Source: Phenylobacterium sp.
Lineage (GTDB): Bacteria > Pseudomonadota > Alphaproteobacteria > Caulobacterales > Caulobacteraceae
Direction: 5' to 3'
DNA length: 52,616 nt
Assembly (NCBI RefSeq): GCF_004799515.1
Contig: NZ_SSMX01000023.1
Span: forward strand, 1 to 52,616
Shown: in pieces, positions 24,989 through 35,021 of the stretch
Layout of the letters: each line of letters opens with the position of its first letter
How positions within the stretch are numbered: the stretch's first letter is position 1
The notes under the pieces: model-generated
Databases searched by the model: none
What the model was told of the DNA's origin: nothing
What the model saw: the letters and a program-made list of their open reading frames with translations, nothing else
Made by a program: the position numbers and the translations under genes

Positions 24989-25903
24989 ATGCACGCGATG
25001 AATGCTTGGGAGCCGATCGCCGCCGAGGATACGCCTGCGCGCGGGGCGTTTGGGCTGCGGCGCGCGGCCGCAGAGGGCCAGGCGCCGCCGACTCCGCTGG
25101 TCTTCGCCTCGCCGCACTCGGGGCGCGACTACCCCGAGGACATGATGTCCGCCGCGGCGCTGGACGCACAGACCATCCGCCGGTCGGAGGACGCCTTCGT
25201 CGACGACCTGATCGCCGCCGCCCCCGGCCTGGGCGCGGCCACCATCACCGCCCGCTACGCCCGCGCCTACATCGACCTGAACCGTGAGGCCTTCGAGCTC
25301 GACCCCGGCATGTTCGAGGACGAGCTGCCGGAGTTCGCCCGCGCCCGCACCGCCCGGGTGGCCGCGGGCCTGGGCGCCATCGCCCGCGTGGTCTCCGAGG
25401 GCCAGGAGATCTACGCCCGCAAGCTGACCTTCTCCGAGGCGCGCGGCCGGATCGAGGGCGCGCACCGGCCCTATCACGCGGCCCTGGAGCGGCTGATCGC
25501 CGAGGCGCACCGCACGCACGGGGTGGCGATCCTGATCGACTGGCACTCCATGCCGGCCGCCGCGGCCAAGGCCGGCGGGCGCGACCGGCCCTGCGACATG
25601 GTGCTGGGCGACCGCTTCGGCGCGGCCTGCTCGGGCCAGCTCACCCAGAAGGTGGAGCGCGAGCTGGAGGCCATGGGCTACCGCGTGGCGCGCAACACGC
25701 CCTACGCCGGCGGCTACACCACCGAGCACTACGGCCGCCCTGCCCGGCGCACCCACGCCTTGCAGATCGAGATCAACCGCGGCCTCTACCTCGACGAGGC
25801 GACGCTGACGCCCACGGCGGGCTTCGCGCGGCTGAAGGCCAACCTGGAACGGCTGGCCGGCGCGCTGGCGGCCGCCGACTGGAGTGGGCTAAAGGCTTCC
25901 TGA
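24989..25903 (+). CDS. N-formylglutamate amidohydrolase family protein
   Basis: About 304 aa. The family is a zinc hydrolase that converts N-formyl-L-glutamate to glutamate and formate, the last step of one histidine-degradation route. Visible: PLVFASPHSGRDYP, YIDLNREAFELDPGMF, the metal His in ILIDWHSMP, and ALQIEINRGLYLDE. No hut genes are nearby, so the substrate may differ. Three ATGs are possible (24953, 24989, 24998); 24989 has AGGG 6 nt upstream and is preferred. It is divergent from cpdR and followed 22 bp later by the TPR glycosyltransferase, probably an operon. Confidence 0.88.
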   Translation: MHAMNAWEPIAAEDTPARGAFGLRRAAAEGQAPPTPLVFASPHSGRDYPEDMMSAAALDAQTIRRSEDAFVDDLIAAAPGLGAATITARYARAYIDLNREAFELDPGMFEDELPEFARARTARVAAGLGAIARVVSEGQEIYARKLTFSEARGRIEGAHRPYHAALERLIAEAHRTHGVAILIDWHSMPAAAAKAGGRDRPCDMVLGDRFGAACSGQLTQKVERELEAMGYRVARNTPYAGGYTTEHYGRPARRTHALQIEINRGLYLDEATLTPTAGFARLKANLERLAGALAAADWSGLKAS

Positions 25904-25925
25904 CGCCGCACGGGACCGCCGCGAC

Positions 25926-27896
25926 TTGCCAGAAACCCCACCGCAGACCGCCGCCGAGTGGCGCGGCGCCGGCGCTGACCACTATCGCGCCGGACGGTTG
26001 GCGGAGGCCGAGACGGCGACCCGCGCATCACTGCGTCTGGAGCCCCGCGACACCGCCGCCCTAGCCAACCTGGGCGCCATCCTGCGCGCCCAGCGCAGGC
26101 CGCTGGAGGCCCTGGAGACCTTGGACCGAGCCCTGGCCATCGCGCCCGGCGAGGCGTTTGTCCTGGTGAACCACGCCAATGTGCTGAACGAGCTGCAGCG
26201 CTTCGCCGAGGCGTTTGCGAGCGCTGACCGCGCGCTGGCGATCGTCCCCGACCATGCCCTCGCGCACCTCGCCCGCGGCAACGCCCTGGCTGGGCTGGGC
26301 CGCCGGCCGGAAGCCGTCGCGGACTTCCGGGAATGCCTTCGCCTGTCCCCCGACAACGCCAGCGCCCGGTTCAACCTGGCCGCCGTCCTGGTCGCGGCGG
26401 GCGACGCCGATCAGGCGCTGGCGGTCTATGACGCCGCCATCGCCAGCGGCCGGAACGTCGCCAGCGCCTATGCGGAGCGCGGCCACCTTCTGGCGCGCCT
26501 CGAACGCTGGGCCGGGGCGGCGGAGGCTTACGACCGCGCCTGTGACCTCGACCCCGGCCAACCCTACCTGGCCGGCCAACGCCTCCACGCCCGTATGAAG
26601 ATCTGCGACTGGCGGGACTTCGACCGCCTGGCGGCGGAGCTCGGCGCGCGGATCGACGCCGGCGAGCTCGCAGCCATCCCGTTCCCCGTCGCGGCCATGC
26701 CCCTGACGGCGGCCCAGCAGCTGCGCTGCGCCCGGACCTACGCCGCGGCGACGCTTCCTGTGCTGCCGCGGCCCGCCGCGCCGCCGCCCAGCCCGCGCAT
26801 CCGCCTCGGCTACTTCTCCGCCGACTTCCATGAGCATGCGACGGCCTTCCTGATCGCCGAGGCCCTGGAGCTGCACGATCGGTCGGCCTTCGAGGTCACC
26901 GTCTTCTCGTTCGGCCCCTCGGACGAGACGCCGATGCGCACCCGGCTGAAGGCGGCCTGCGAGCATTTCCTCGACGTGGCCGACCTCGATCCCGCGGCGA
27001 TCGCCCGATTGGCGGCGCTGCGCGGCCTCGACATCGCCGTGGACCTGAAGGGCCTCACCGGGAACTCCCGCGCCAAGATCTTCGCGGTCGGCGCGGCGCC
27101 GGTCCAGGTGAGCTTCCTGGGCTATCCGATGACCACCGGCGCCGCGTGCTGGGACTATCTGATCGCCGACCGTGTCCTGATCGGACCTGAGGACGTAGGC
27201 GACTATTCGGAAAAGGTGGCGTGGCTGCCCAACAGCTATCAGCCGAACGACCGCAAGCGCCTCGTGGCCGCCGAGCCGACGACCCGGGCCGACCACGGCC
27301 TGTCGGCCGACGCCTTCGTGTTCGCCAGCTTCAACGGGTCCTACAAGATCACGCCCACGGTGTTCGCCCTCTGGATGGACCTCCTGAAGGCGGCGCCGGG
27401 CAGCGTGCTGTGGCTGTTGCGCGACGCGGCGGCCGGCAATCTGCGGCGCGCGGCGGGCGAGGCGGGCCTCGACCCCGCCCGGCTGGTCTTCGCGCCCACG
27501 CAGCCGGCGCCGCGGCATCGCGCGCGGATCGCCCGCGCCGACCTCTTCCTCGACAGCCTGCCCTGCGGCGCCCACACCACCGCGAGCGACGCGCTCTGGG
27601 CGGGCCTGCCGCTGATCACCTGCCGGGGCGCGACCTTCGCGGGCCGGGTGGCCGCCAGCCTGCTGACCGCGGCCGGCCTGCCGGACCTGATCGTCGAGAG
27701 CCTGGCGGACTACCGCGCGCTCGCCCTGGGTTTGGCGCGCGATGCGGAACGTCTGGGCGAGGTGCGCGCGCGGGTGGCGGCCGCCAGGACCTCGGCCCTG
27801 TTCGACACCCCGGCCTATGTCCGGGACCTGGAAGGCCTATATCGCCGGATGCACGAGCGCCGTCTGCGCGGCCTGCCGCCGGACCATCTGCCCTAG
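25926..27896 (+). CDS. TPR protein with SPINDLY/O-GlcNAc transferase domain (GT41)
   Basis: A 656-aa cytosolic protein. Residues about 10-230 form TPR repeats (AEAETATRASLRLEPRDTAALANLG; ALAIAPGEAFVLVNHAN; AVADFRECLRLSPDNASARFNL). Residues about 290-640 form the GT41 domain: DFHEHATAFLI, where H304 matches the key His of human OGT, LGYPMTTGAACWDYLIAD, and FASFNGSYKITPTVF, where K474 matches the UDP-binding Lys. The start is a TTG at 25926 with a weak ribosome binding site. Such proteins glycosylate other proteins; Caulobacter FlmG, which modifies flagellin, has a similar plan, but a flagellin link is only inference. Confidence 0.9.
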   Translation: MPETPPQTAAEWRGAGADHYRAGRLAEAETATRASLRLEPRDTAALANLGAILRAQRRPLEALETLDRALAIAPGEAFVLVNHANVLNELQRFAEAFASADRALAIVPDHALAHLARGNALAGLGRRPEAVADFRECLRLSPDNASARFNLAAVLVAAGDADQALAVYDAAIASGRNVASAYAERGHLLARLERWAGAAEAYDRACDLDPGQPYLAGQRLHARMKICDWRDFDRLAAELGARIDAGELAAIPFPVAAMPLTAAQQLRCARTYAAATLPVLPRPAAPPPSPRIRLGYFSADFHEHATAFLIAEALELHDRSAFEVTVFSFGPSDETPMRTRLKAACEHFLDVADLDPAAIARLAALRGLDIAVDLKGLTGNSRAKIFAVGAAPVQVSFLGYPMTTGAACWDYLIADRVLIGPEDVGDYSEKVAWLPNSYQPNDRKRLVAAEPTTRADHGLSADAFVFASFNGSYKITPTVFALWMDLLKAAPGSVLWLLRDAAAGNLRRAAGEAGLDPARLVFAPTQPAPRHRARIARADLFLDSLPCGAHTTASDALWAGLPLITCRGATFAGRVAASLLTAAGLPDLIVESLADYRALALGLARDAERLGEVRARVAAARTSALFDTPAYVRDLEGLYRRMHERRLRGLPPDHLP

Positions 27897-27913
27897 CCGC
27901 TGGGCTAAGGCCC

Positions 27914-27941
27914 AAAAAAAAGCCGCGCCCGAAGGCGCGGC
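27914..27941 (-). terminator. strong intrinsic terminator, minus orientation
   Basis: Perfect 8-bp GC stem (27922-27929 with 27934-27941, loop cgaa). The eight A at 27914-27921 become a U8 tail on the minus strand. No minus-strand gene ends here, which points to an unannotated transcript. On the plus strand it lacks a T-run but might still act after the GT41 gene. Confidence 0.8.
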
Positions 27942-28140
27942 AGTTCATAGGGAGGAAACGCCCAGGAAGGGCAGAGGCGTCAGGGACGCCTCACAACTGC
28001 AATGTACGGTGCGATGCACAACGGCGCAAGCAGGTGCGACAAAAAACCTGCATTTTCATGACGGTTGCACAGGAAAACCCAGCCTTTTCCAGGCCTTGTG
28101 CGACGCTGCGTCATCCCCATTTAGGTTGCAGCGCACAACA
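27914..28140 (-). ncRNA. candidate small RNA upstream of typA (5' end unknown)
   Basis: The 378 bp between the GT41 stop and typA hold no convincing ORF. On the minus strand they contain, in order, several TTGTGC/TTGCAG-type elements (28090-28140), a hairpin gaggcgtc/gacgcctc (27974-27992), a single-stranded TTTCCTCCC resembling an anti-Shine-Dalgarno site (27949-27957) and a strong terminator (27914-27941). That order of elements is typical of bacterial small RNAs. The true 5' end could lie anywhere from about 28000 upstream, and it may instead be no more than typA leader sequence. Confidence 0.3.
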
Positions 28141-28274
28141 GCGTTACCACACGGGCGGGGACGCAGGGTCGCGGCGGCGAACTCCAAGCTGGCGGTTGTC
28201 GCTGTCCTCCCCTACAAGCCCGCCGTCGTCGCCGCCTGCGCGCCCTCCCGAATCCCGGACTTTCCGAAATCCCC

Positions 28275-30107
<1,833 letters not shown>

Positions 30108-30155
30108 CCGCGGACCGCCAGCCGTGAGAGGGCTTTAGGCAAGGGAGATCGTCCC

Positions 30156-30845
30156 ATGAGCCCGCCGTCCCTGCCTGCCCTGACCAGCCTGCCGGCCAAG
30201 CCGCCGCGGCACTATCCGACGCCGGCCGCCAAGTGCGCCGACCTGGTGGTCCATGTGGTGGGGCTGACCCTGGCGCTGGTGGGCGGGATCGTCCTCCTGC
30301 TGCTGGCGGTCAAGGCGCGCTCGATCACCGCGGTGGTGGGCGTCTCGATCTACGCGGCGGGCCTGCTCGCCATGCTGGCCTTCTCCACCGCCTACAACTT
30401 CGCCAAGGCGCGCTACCGGCCGGTGCTGCGCCGGCTGGACCACGCCGGCATCTTCCTGATGATCGCCGGCTCCTACACGCCCTTCACCATCCACAACCTG
30501 ACCGGCGGCTGGGCGTGGGGCATGACCATCGCGGTCTGGTCGCTGGCCGCGGTGGGCGCGCTCGGCAAGCTGTTCCTGACCCGGGTCGACCGCCGGCTGT
30601 GGGTCGCCGTCTACCTGGCTCTGGGCTGGCTGGTGGTCGTGGCCCTGAAGCCGATGATCGACCACGTCGCCTGGTACGCCCTGCTGCTGCTGCTGGCCGG
30701 CGGCGTACTCTATTCGACCGGCGTGGTCTTCTATGTGAACAAGCGCCTGAAGTTCGCCCGCGCCATCTGGCACGGCCATGTGGTGGCCGCCGCCGCGACC
30801 CACTGGGCCGCCGTCCTGCTGGGCGTGGTGTTGGCGACGCGCTAG
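30156..30845 (+). CDS. hemolysin III family (PAQR-like) membrane protein
   Basis: A 229-aa protein with seven predicted membrane helices. Family signature residues are seen: HYPTPAAKCADLVVHVVGL near the start, FSTAYNFAKARY...LRRLDHAGIFLMIAGSYTPF (conserved Asp-His and Ser of the PAQR metal site region), and the terminal IWHGHVVAAAATHWAAV with the second His pair. Despite the name, most members are not known haemolysins. AAGGGAGAT precedes the start, 48 bp after typA, with which it may share a transcript. Confidence 0.9.
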   Translation: MSPPSLPALTSLPAKPPRHYPTPAAKCADLVVHVVGLTLALVGGIVLLLLAVKARSITAVVGVSIYAAGLLAMLAFSTAYNFAKARYRPVLRRLDHAGIFLMIAGSYTPFTIHNLTGGWAWGMTIAVWSLAAVGALGKLFLTRVDRRLWVAVYLALGWLVVVALKPMIDHVAWYALLLLLAGGVLYSTGVVFYVNKRLKFARAIWHGHVVAAAATHWAAVLLGVVLATR

Positions 30846-30998
30846 GCGCGCGCGCTCCGACCCGACTGGCGAACCCAGCCTGAAACGGCGGATGGCCGCA
30901 TAGCCGACATTTCGCGCCTGTAGTCTCACGGACATTCGCGGGCCCTAGTCCTGGCGGCGCCCGTGCGGGCCTTGGCCTTCACTCCGAGGAAGAGCGCG

Positions 30999-31598
30999 AT
31001 GCAGAAGCCGTTTCCCGTCATGGCCGCCGCGGGCCTCGTCGCGCTCGTCGCCTTCGGCGCCCCGTCGGCCGCATCCGCCGCCGGGCTTCAGGACGAAAAT
31101 CTGATCATCGAGATCCCCAAGGGCTTCATCGTCGGAAAGCAGGGCGAGAACGGCCCGATGATCGGCGCCGAATACATCCCTCAGGGCGAGACGGTGCTGT
31201 CGTGGACGCGGATGATCACGGTGCAGGTCTTCCGGAACATCAAGAACGGCGATCCGAACGGGTTTGCGGAGGGCGTCAAGAAAGGGTGGCTGTCCGCCTG
31301 TCCAGGATCGGAGGTCATCAAGATCAAGGACGGCGTGGAGAACGGCTATCCGTTCGCCGTCTGGCAATTCACCTGCCCGAACAATCCGCAGACGAGCAAG
31401 CCGGAGAATATGTACACCAAGCTCATCAGCGGAACCGACGCGCTCTACTCCGTCCAGTACGCCTATCGCTTGCCGCTGACCAAGGAGATGATCCTGCCGA
31501 CGATGACCTACCTGGGCAACGTCAAGGTCTGCGACACCCGGCTGGCTGACCGCCCATGCGCGGCGGCGTTTCCACAGCCTAGTACCGCCGCTCCATGA
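30999..31598 (+). CDS. exported protein of unknown function
   Basis: A 199-aa secreted protein. Signal peptide MQKPFPVMAAAGLVALVAFG to about ASA, then a mixed alpha/beta domain (ENLIIEIPKGFIVGKQGENG; GETVLSWTRMITVQVFRN; VENGYPFAVWQFTCPNNP) and a Cys pair near the end (VCDTRLADRPC). No family recognised. Start at 30999 is set by GAGGAAG upstream and the signal peptide. Its 3' end overlaps the convergent GNAT gene by 20 bp. Confidence 0.78.
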   Translation: MQKPFPVMAAAGLVALVAFGAPSAASAAGLQDENLIIEIPKGFIVGKQGENGPMIGAEYIPQGETVLSWTRMITVQVFRNIKNGDPNGFAEGVKKGWLSACPGSEVIKIKDGVENGYPFAVWQFTCPNNPQTSKPENMYTKLISGTDALYSVQYAYRLPLTKEMILPTMTYLGNVKVCDTRLADRPCAAAFPQPSTAAP

Positions 31599-32031
31599 AG
31601 ACGTCGGCCCGGGCGTACTCCGTCTCAGCCGGCGCCAAGTGCTCGAACCCCATGGCGCGATAGAGGCCCAGCGCCGGCGCCAGGCTGGAATTGGTCTCCA
31701 GATAGAGCCGCGGGACGCCGTCCTCGGCGCCCGCGTCGATGCAACGCTGCATCAAGAGCCGGCCAAGGCCGGATCCCCGCACGGCCTCGGACACGGTCAT
31801 CTTGGCCACCTCATAGCCGCCGTCAGCCATCTTCAGGAGGGCCACGCAACCCACCGCTTCGCCATCCTGCAAGGCCATGAAGATCCGCCCGCCCTTGGCG
31901 AGGATCTTGCCCTGCGGGTCCTCCAGCACCTCGCGGTCCTTGGGCTCCAGCACGAAGTGTTTCGAGATCCAGGCCTCGTTCAGCACCTTGAAGGCCTGGG
32001 CGTGGCCGGGCTCGAACGCGACGATCTCCAT
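31579..32031 (-). CDS. GNAT family N-acetyltransferase
   Basis: A 150-aa acetyl-CoA-dependent acetyltransferase. The acetyl-CoA loop appears as MTVSEAVRGSGLGRLLMQRCI (RGSGLG), preceded by strand VALLKMADGGYEVAKM and followed by LYLETNSSLAPALGLYRAMGFEHL, the usual C-terminal part. Acceptor unknown. The start at 32031 (MEIVAFEPGH) fits family length; the frame remains open upstream but overlaps the divergent aminotransferase promoter. Confidence 0.9.
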   Translation of the reverse strand: MEIVAFEPGHAQAFKVLNEAWISKHFVLEPKDREVLEDPQGKILAKGGRIFMALQDGEAVGCVALLKMADGGYEVAKMTVSEAVRGSGLGRLLMQRCIDAGAEDGVPRLYLETNSSLAPALGLYRAMGFEHLAPAETEYARADVFMERRY

Positions 32032-32077
32032 GGACGGACGCCCCTCGCTGCGGTCATGAAGGCGAACCGCCGCCTTC

Positions 32078-33259
32078 ATGACCGATGATCTAATGCCCAA
32101 CCCGATCTTCTCAAGCCTGCCGATGACCGTCTTCGAGGAGATGTCTGGCCTCGCCCGATCCTTAAGCGCCATCAACCTCGGCCAGGGCTTCCCCGACGAT
32201 CCGGGGCCACAGGCGATCCGCGAGAAGGCCGCCGACGCGGTGCTGAACGGCTACAACCAATATCCGCCCATGGCCGGCCTGCCGGAGCTGCGCACGGCGG
32301 TCGCCGCCCACTATGCCCGCGCCCAGGGCCTCGACCTCGACCCGATGAGCGAGGTCACGATCACCTCCGGCGCCACCGAGGCGCTGGCGGCGGCCTTCCT
32401 GGGCCTGATCGAGCCCGGCGACGAGGTGATCGTCTTCCAGCCGCTCTACGATTCCTATCTGCCGATGATCCGCCTGGCGGGAGGCGTCCCCAAGCTCGTC
32501 AGCCTGCAGCCGCCGCACTGGCGGTTCGACCGGGCGATGCTGGAGGCCGCCTTCAGCGAACGCACCCGCTTCGTGGTGCTGAACAATCCGAACAATCCGG
32601 CGGGGACCGTCCTGCCGGACGAGGACCTCGCCCTGCTGGCCGAGCTCTGCGTCGCCCACGACGTAATCGCCATCTGCGACGAGGTCTGGGAGCAGGTGGT
32701 GTTCGGAAACGCCCGCCACCGGCCGCTGATCGCCCTGCCTGGCATGCGCGAGCGGACGGTCAAGATCGGCTCGGCCGGCAAGATGTTCGGCCTGACGGGC
32801 TGGAAGGTGGGCTTCCTCTGCGCCGCGCCGGGGCTGACCCACACCCTGGCCCGCGCCCACCAGTTCCTGACCTTCACCACCGCCCCCAACCTGCAGGCCG
32901 CCGTAGCCTTCGGGCTCGACAACGCCGGCGACTGGTTCCACGCCATGCCGCGCGCCCTGGAGCGGTCCCGCGACCGTCTGGCCGCGGGCCTGCGCCGCGA
33001 GGGCTTCGCGACCCTGCCGACCCAGGGGACTTATTTCCTGAACGTCGACCTCACGGCGTCCGGCATTCCCTTGAGCGACCGCGAGTTCTGTCTGCGGGCG
33101 GTGAAGGAGGCGGGCGTCGCGGCCATCCCGGTCTCGGCCCTCTACGAGGAGGATCCGGTCACCCACATCGTGCGCCTGTGCCTGGCCAAGCGCGACGAAA
33201 CCCTGGACGCCGGGATCGAACGGCTGGCCAAGGCGCGCGACCTGCTCCGCGCGGGATAG
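32078..33259 (+). CDS. class I/II pyridoxal-phosphate aminotransferase
   Basis: A 393-aa fold-type I aminotransferase of the methionine/kynurenine aminotransferase-like subgroup (YbdL). Seen: INLGQGFPDDPGP near residue 33, YNQYPPMAGLPELR, TSGATEALAAAFLGL, NNPNNPAGTV (cofactor-binding Asn), ICDEVWEQVVF, and the PLP lysine in SAGKMFGLTGWKVGF. It transfers amino groups between an amino acid and a 2-oxo acid; substrate range needs biochemistry. A second ATG at 32093 is possible. Divergent from the GNAT gene by 46 bp. Confidence 0.92.
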   Translation: MTDDLMPNPIFSSLPMTVFEEMSGLARSLSAINLGQGFPDDPGPQAIREKAADAVLNGYNQYPPMAGLPELRTAVAAHYARAQGLDLDPMSEVTITSGATEALAAAFLGLIEPGDEVIVFQPLYDSYLPMIRLAGGVPKLVSLQPPHWRFDRAMLEAAFSERTRFVVLNNPNNPAGTVLPDEDLALLAELCVAHDVIAICDEVWEQVVFGNARHRPLIALPGMRERTVKIGSAGKMFGLTGWKVGFLCAAPGLTHTLARAHQFLTFTTAPNLQAAVAFGLDNAGDWFHAMPRALERSRDRLAAGLRREGFATLPTQGTYFLNVDLTASGIPLSDREFCLRAVKEAGVAAIPVSALYEEDPVTHIVRLCLAKRDETLDAGIERLAKARDLLRAG

Positions 33260-33266
33260 GCGAAGC

Positions 33267-34028
33267 TCAGCGGGCGCGGTAGCGGCCCGGCGTCTGGCCG
33301 AACTGCCGATGGAAGGCGCTGATGAAGGCGCTGACGCTGTCGTAGCCGCAATCCAGCGCCACAGCGGTCACCGCCTCGCCGGACGACAGGCGCGCCGCCG
33401 CGTGGATCATCCGCGCCTTCTGCCGCCAGGCTTCCAGGGACAGGCCGGTCTCGCGGGGGAAGATCCGCTGCAAGGTGCGCAGCGAGGCGCCCGCGGCCCG
33501 GGCCAGCGCCGGCAGGCCGGCGCGGTCGTCCGGCGCGGCCTGCAGCCGTTCCGCCAGCGCCAGGGCGCGCGGGTCGAGCGGCAGCGGCAGGGCCATGTCC
33601 TGCCGCGGGGCCGCGGCGATCAGGTCGACCAGCACCGCGGCCATCCGCGCCTGCTGCGGTTCCTGCGGCCCCAGCATGCCGGCCGCCAGGATGTGCAGGA
33701 TCAGCTCGCGCAGAAGCGGTCCCACCTCGAGCACCCAGGGCGCCTCGCCCAGCGGCGCGGCGATCCGCGGCGAGATGTAGAGGGTCCGCAGGGCCACCTG
33801 GCCGCGCATCCGGATCGCGTGGGGCCGCATCGGCGGCAACCAGATCGCCCGGGTCGGCGGCGCCAGCCAGCGCCGGCCCTGCGCGGTCACCAGCATGGCG
33901 CCGGTGCGGCCATAGACCAGCTGTCCCCAAGGGTGGTCGTGGTCGCCGAGCTGGAACCCGTCCGGATAGGTCGAGGCCAGGGAGCGGACGAGGAAGCCGT
34001 CGCCGGCGTCCAGCTCGGCCGCGCTCAT
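33267..34028 (-). CDS. AraC family transcriptional regulator
   Basis: A 253-aa regulator with an N-terminal cupin (AraC_binding) domain (YPDGFQLGDHDHPWGQLVYGRTGAM) and a C-terminal AraC HTH pair (LARAAGASLRTLQRIF; VTAVALDCGYDSVSAFISAFHRQFGQTPGRY). The ATG at 34026-34028 overlaps the stop of the upstream VOC gene by ATGA, so the two are cotranscribed and coupled. Ligand unknown. Confidence 0.92.
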   Translation of the reverse strand: MSAAELDAGDGFLVRSLASTYPDGFQLGDHDHPWGQLVYGRTGAMLVTAQGRRWLAPPTRAIWLPPMRPHAIRMRGQVALRTLYISPRIAAPLGEAPWVLEVGPLLRELILHILAAGMLGPQEPQQARMAAVLVDLIAAAPRQDMALPLPLDPRALALAERLQAAPDDRAGLPALARAAGASLRTLQRIFPRETGLSLEAWRQKARMIHAAARLSSGEAVTAVALDCGYDSVSAFISAFHRQFGQTPGRYRAR

Positions 34029-34405
34029 GCGTCCCACACACCCTTGTCGTACTGCATGGCGCCCAGGACGTTGCCTTCGGGGTCCCGGAAGTAGATCAGG
34101 TCGCCGACGCCCTCGATCCGCACCCGCGGCATCAGGATCTGGCCGCCGCCGGCTTCGACGGCGGCGATGGTCGCGGCCAGATCCTCGACGCCGAAGCTGG
34201 TCTCCAGGGCGTTCAGCTTCAGGTCGGGCGTGATCGCGCGGCGGCCCTGCAAGGCGCCCAACATCCCCGCGCCCGCGTCGCGGGTCTGGTAGAAGCCAGG
34301 CGGGCCCCAGGGTGTGAACCGCCAGCCGAAGACCTCCTCATAGAACCGCTTGGCGCGCGGCATGTCGTCGGCGTTGATCGCGAAATGGCGGAAGGTGGCG
34401 GGCAT
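34025..34405 (-). CDS. VOC family protein (glyoxalase/bleomycin-resistance fold)
   Basis: A 126-aa vicinal-oxygen-chelate fold protein: FRHFAINADDMPRAKRFYEEVFGWRF at the start, and FRDPEGNVLGAMQYD at the end with the usual metal Glu position replaced by Gly or Ala, so metal-dependent catalysis is uncertain. It is translationally coupled to the AraC regulator downstream and could be a small-molecule-binding partner. Confidence 0.88.
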   Translation of the reverse strand: MPATFRHFAINADDMPRAKRFYEEVFGWRFTPWGPPGFYQTRDAGAGMLGALQGRRAITPDLKLNALETSFGVEDLAATIAAVEAGGGQILMPRVRIEGVGDLIYFRDPEGNVLGAMQYDKGVWDA

Positions 34406-34543
34406 CGGAACCTCCGGGGTTTTGACGAGGTTCGCAGCATCGCGCGGGCCGGTGTGGCGCGCTTGCGTTATTACGCCGATCTATGCCGGAAACGCGCCAA
34501 TGCTGGGACATCGCCGGCCCGCCCTGGTTCCCTTTCCGGCTGT

Positions 34544-34583
34544 CCCTCCATAGGGTTCATCGAACGTTGATCTCAATGGAGGG
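34544..34583 (+). promoter_or_regulatory. hairpin able to hide the ribosome binding site of the GFA gene
   Basis: ccctccat (34544-34551) is perfectly complementary to atggaggg (34576-34583), which contains the Shine-Dalgarno sequence of the gene starting at 34589; the loop is 24 nt. Folding would block translation. No known riboswitch class is recognised. Confidence 0.35.
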
Positions 34584-34588
34584 CGATC

Positions 34589-35011
34589 ATGGCTTACATC
34601 GGACGCTGTTTCTGCGGCGCGGTGGAGGTGGAGGTCAGCGGCGAGCCGGAGGGCATGGGCTATTGCCACTGCGCCTCGTGCCGGTCCTGGTCGGGCGGGC
34701 CGGTCAACGCCTTCAGCCTGTGGAAGCCGGAGGCCGTGACGGTCACCAAGGGCGCGGACAAGGTGGCGACCTTCAACGCCACCGAGGTCAGCTACCGCAA
34801 GTTCTGCACCGAATGCGGCGGCCACCTGATGACCGACCACCCGCCGCTCGGCCTGGTGGACGTCTTCGCCGCCACCATCCCGACGCTGGCCTTCGCGCCG
34901 GGCCTGCACGTGAACTACCAGGAGACCGTCCTGCCGATGAGGGACGGCCTGCCCAAGCTGCGCGACTTCCCCAACGACTTCGGCGGCTCCGGCGAGACGA
35001 TGGCGGAGTAG
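34589..35011 (+). CDS. GFA family zinc protein
   Basis: A 140-aa protein of the GFA/CENP-V fold (glutathione-dependent formaldehyde-activating-like). Zinc cysteines are seen in RCFCGAVEVEV, GYCHCASCRSWSG and FCTECGGHL, the full set for the family. Most members have no proven formaldehyde function. A strong ribosome binding site (ATGGAGGG) precedes it, in a possible hairpin. Divergent from the VOC/AraC pair and convergent with the SDR gene. Confidence 0.9.
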   Translation: MAYIGRCFCGAVEVEVSGEPEGMGYCHCASCRSWSGGPVNAFSLWKPEAVTVTKGADKVATFNATEVSYRKFCTECGGHLMTDHPPLGLVDVFAATIPTLAFAPGLHVNYQETVLPMRDGLPKLRDFPNDFGGSGETMAE

Positions 35012-35021
35012 GGCGCGCGCC

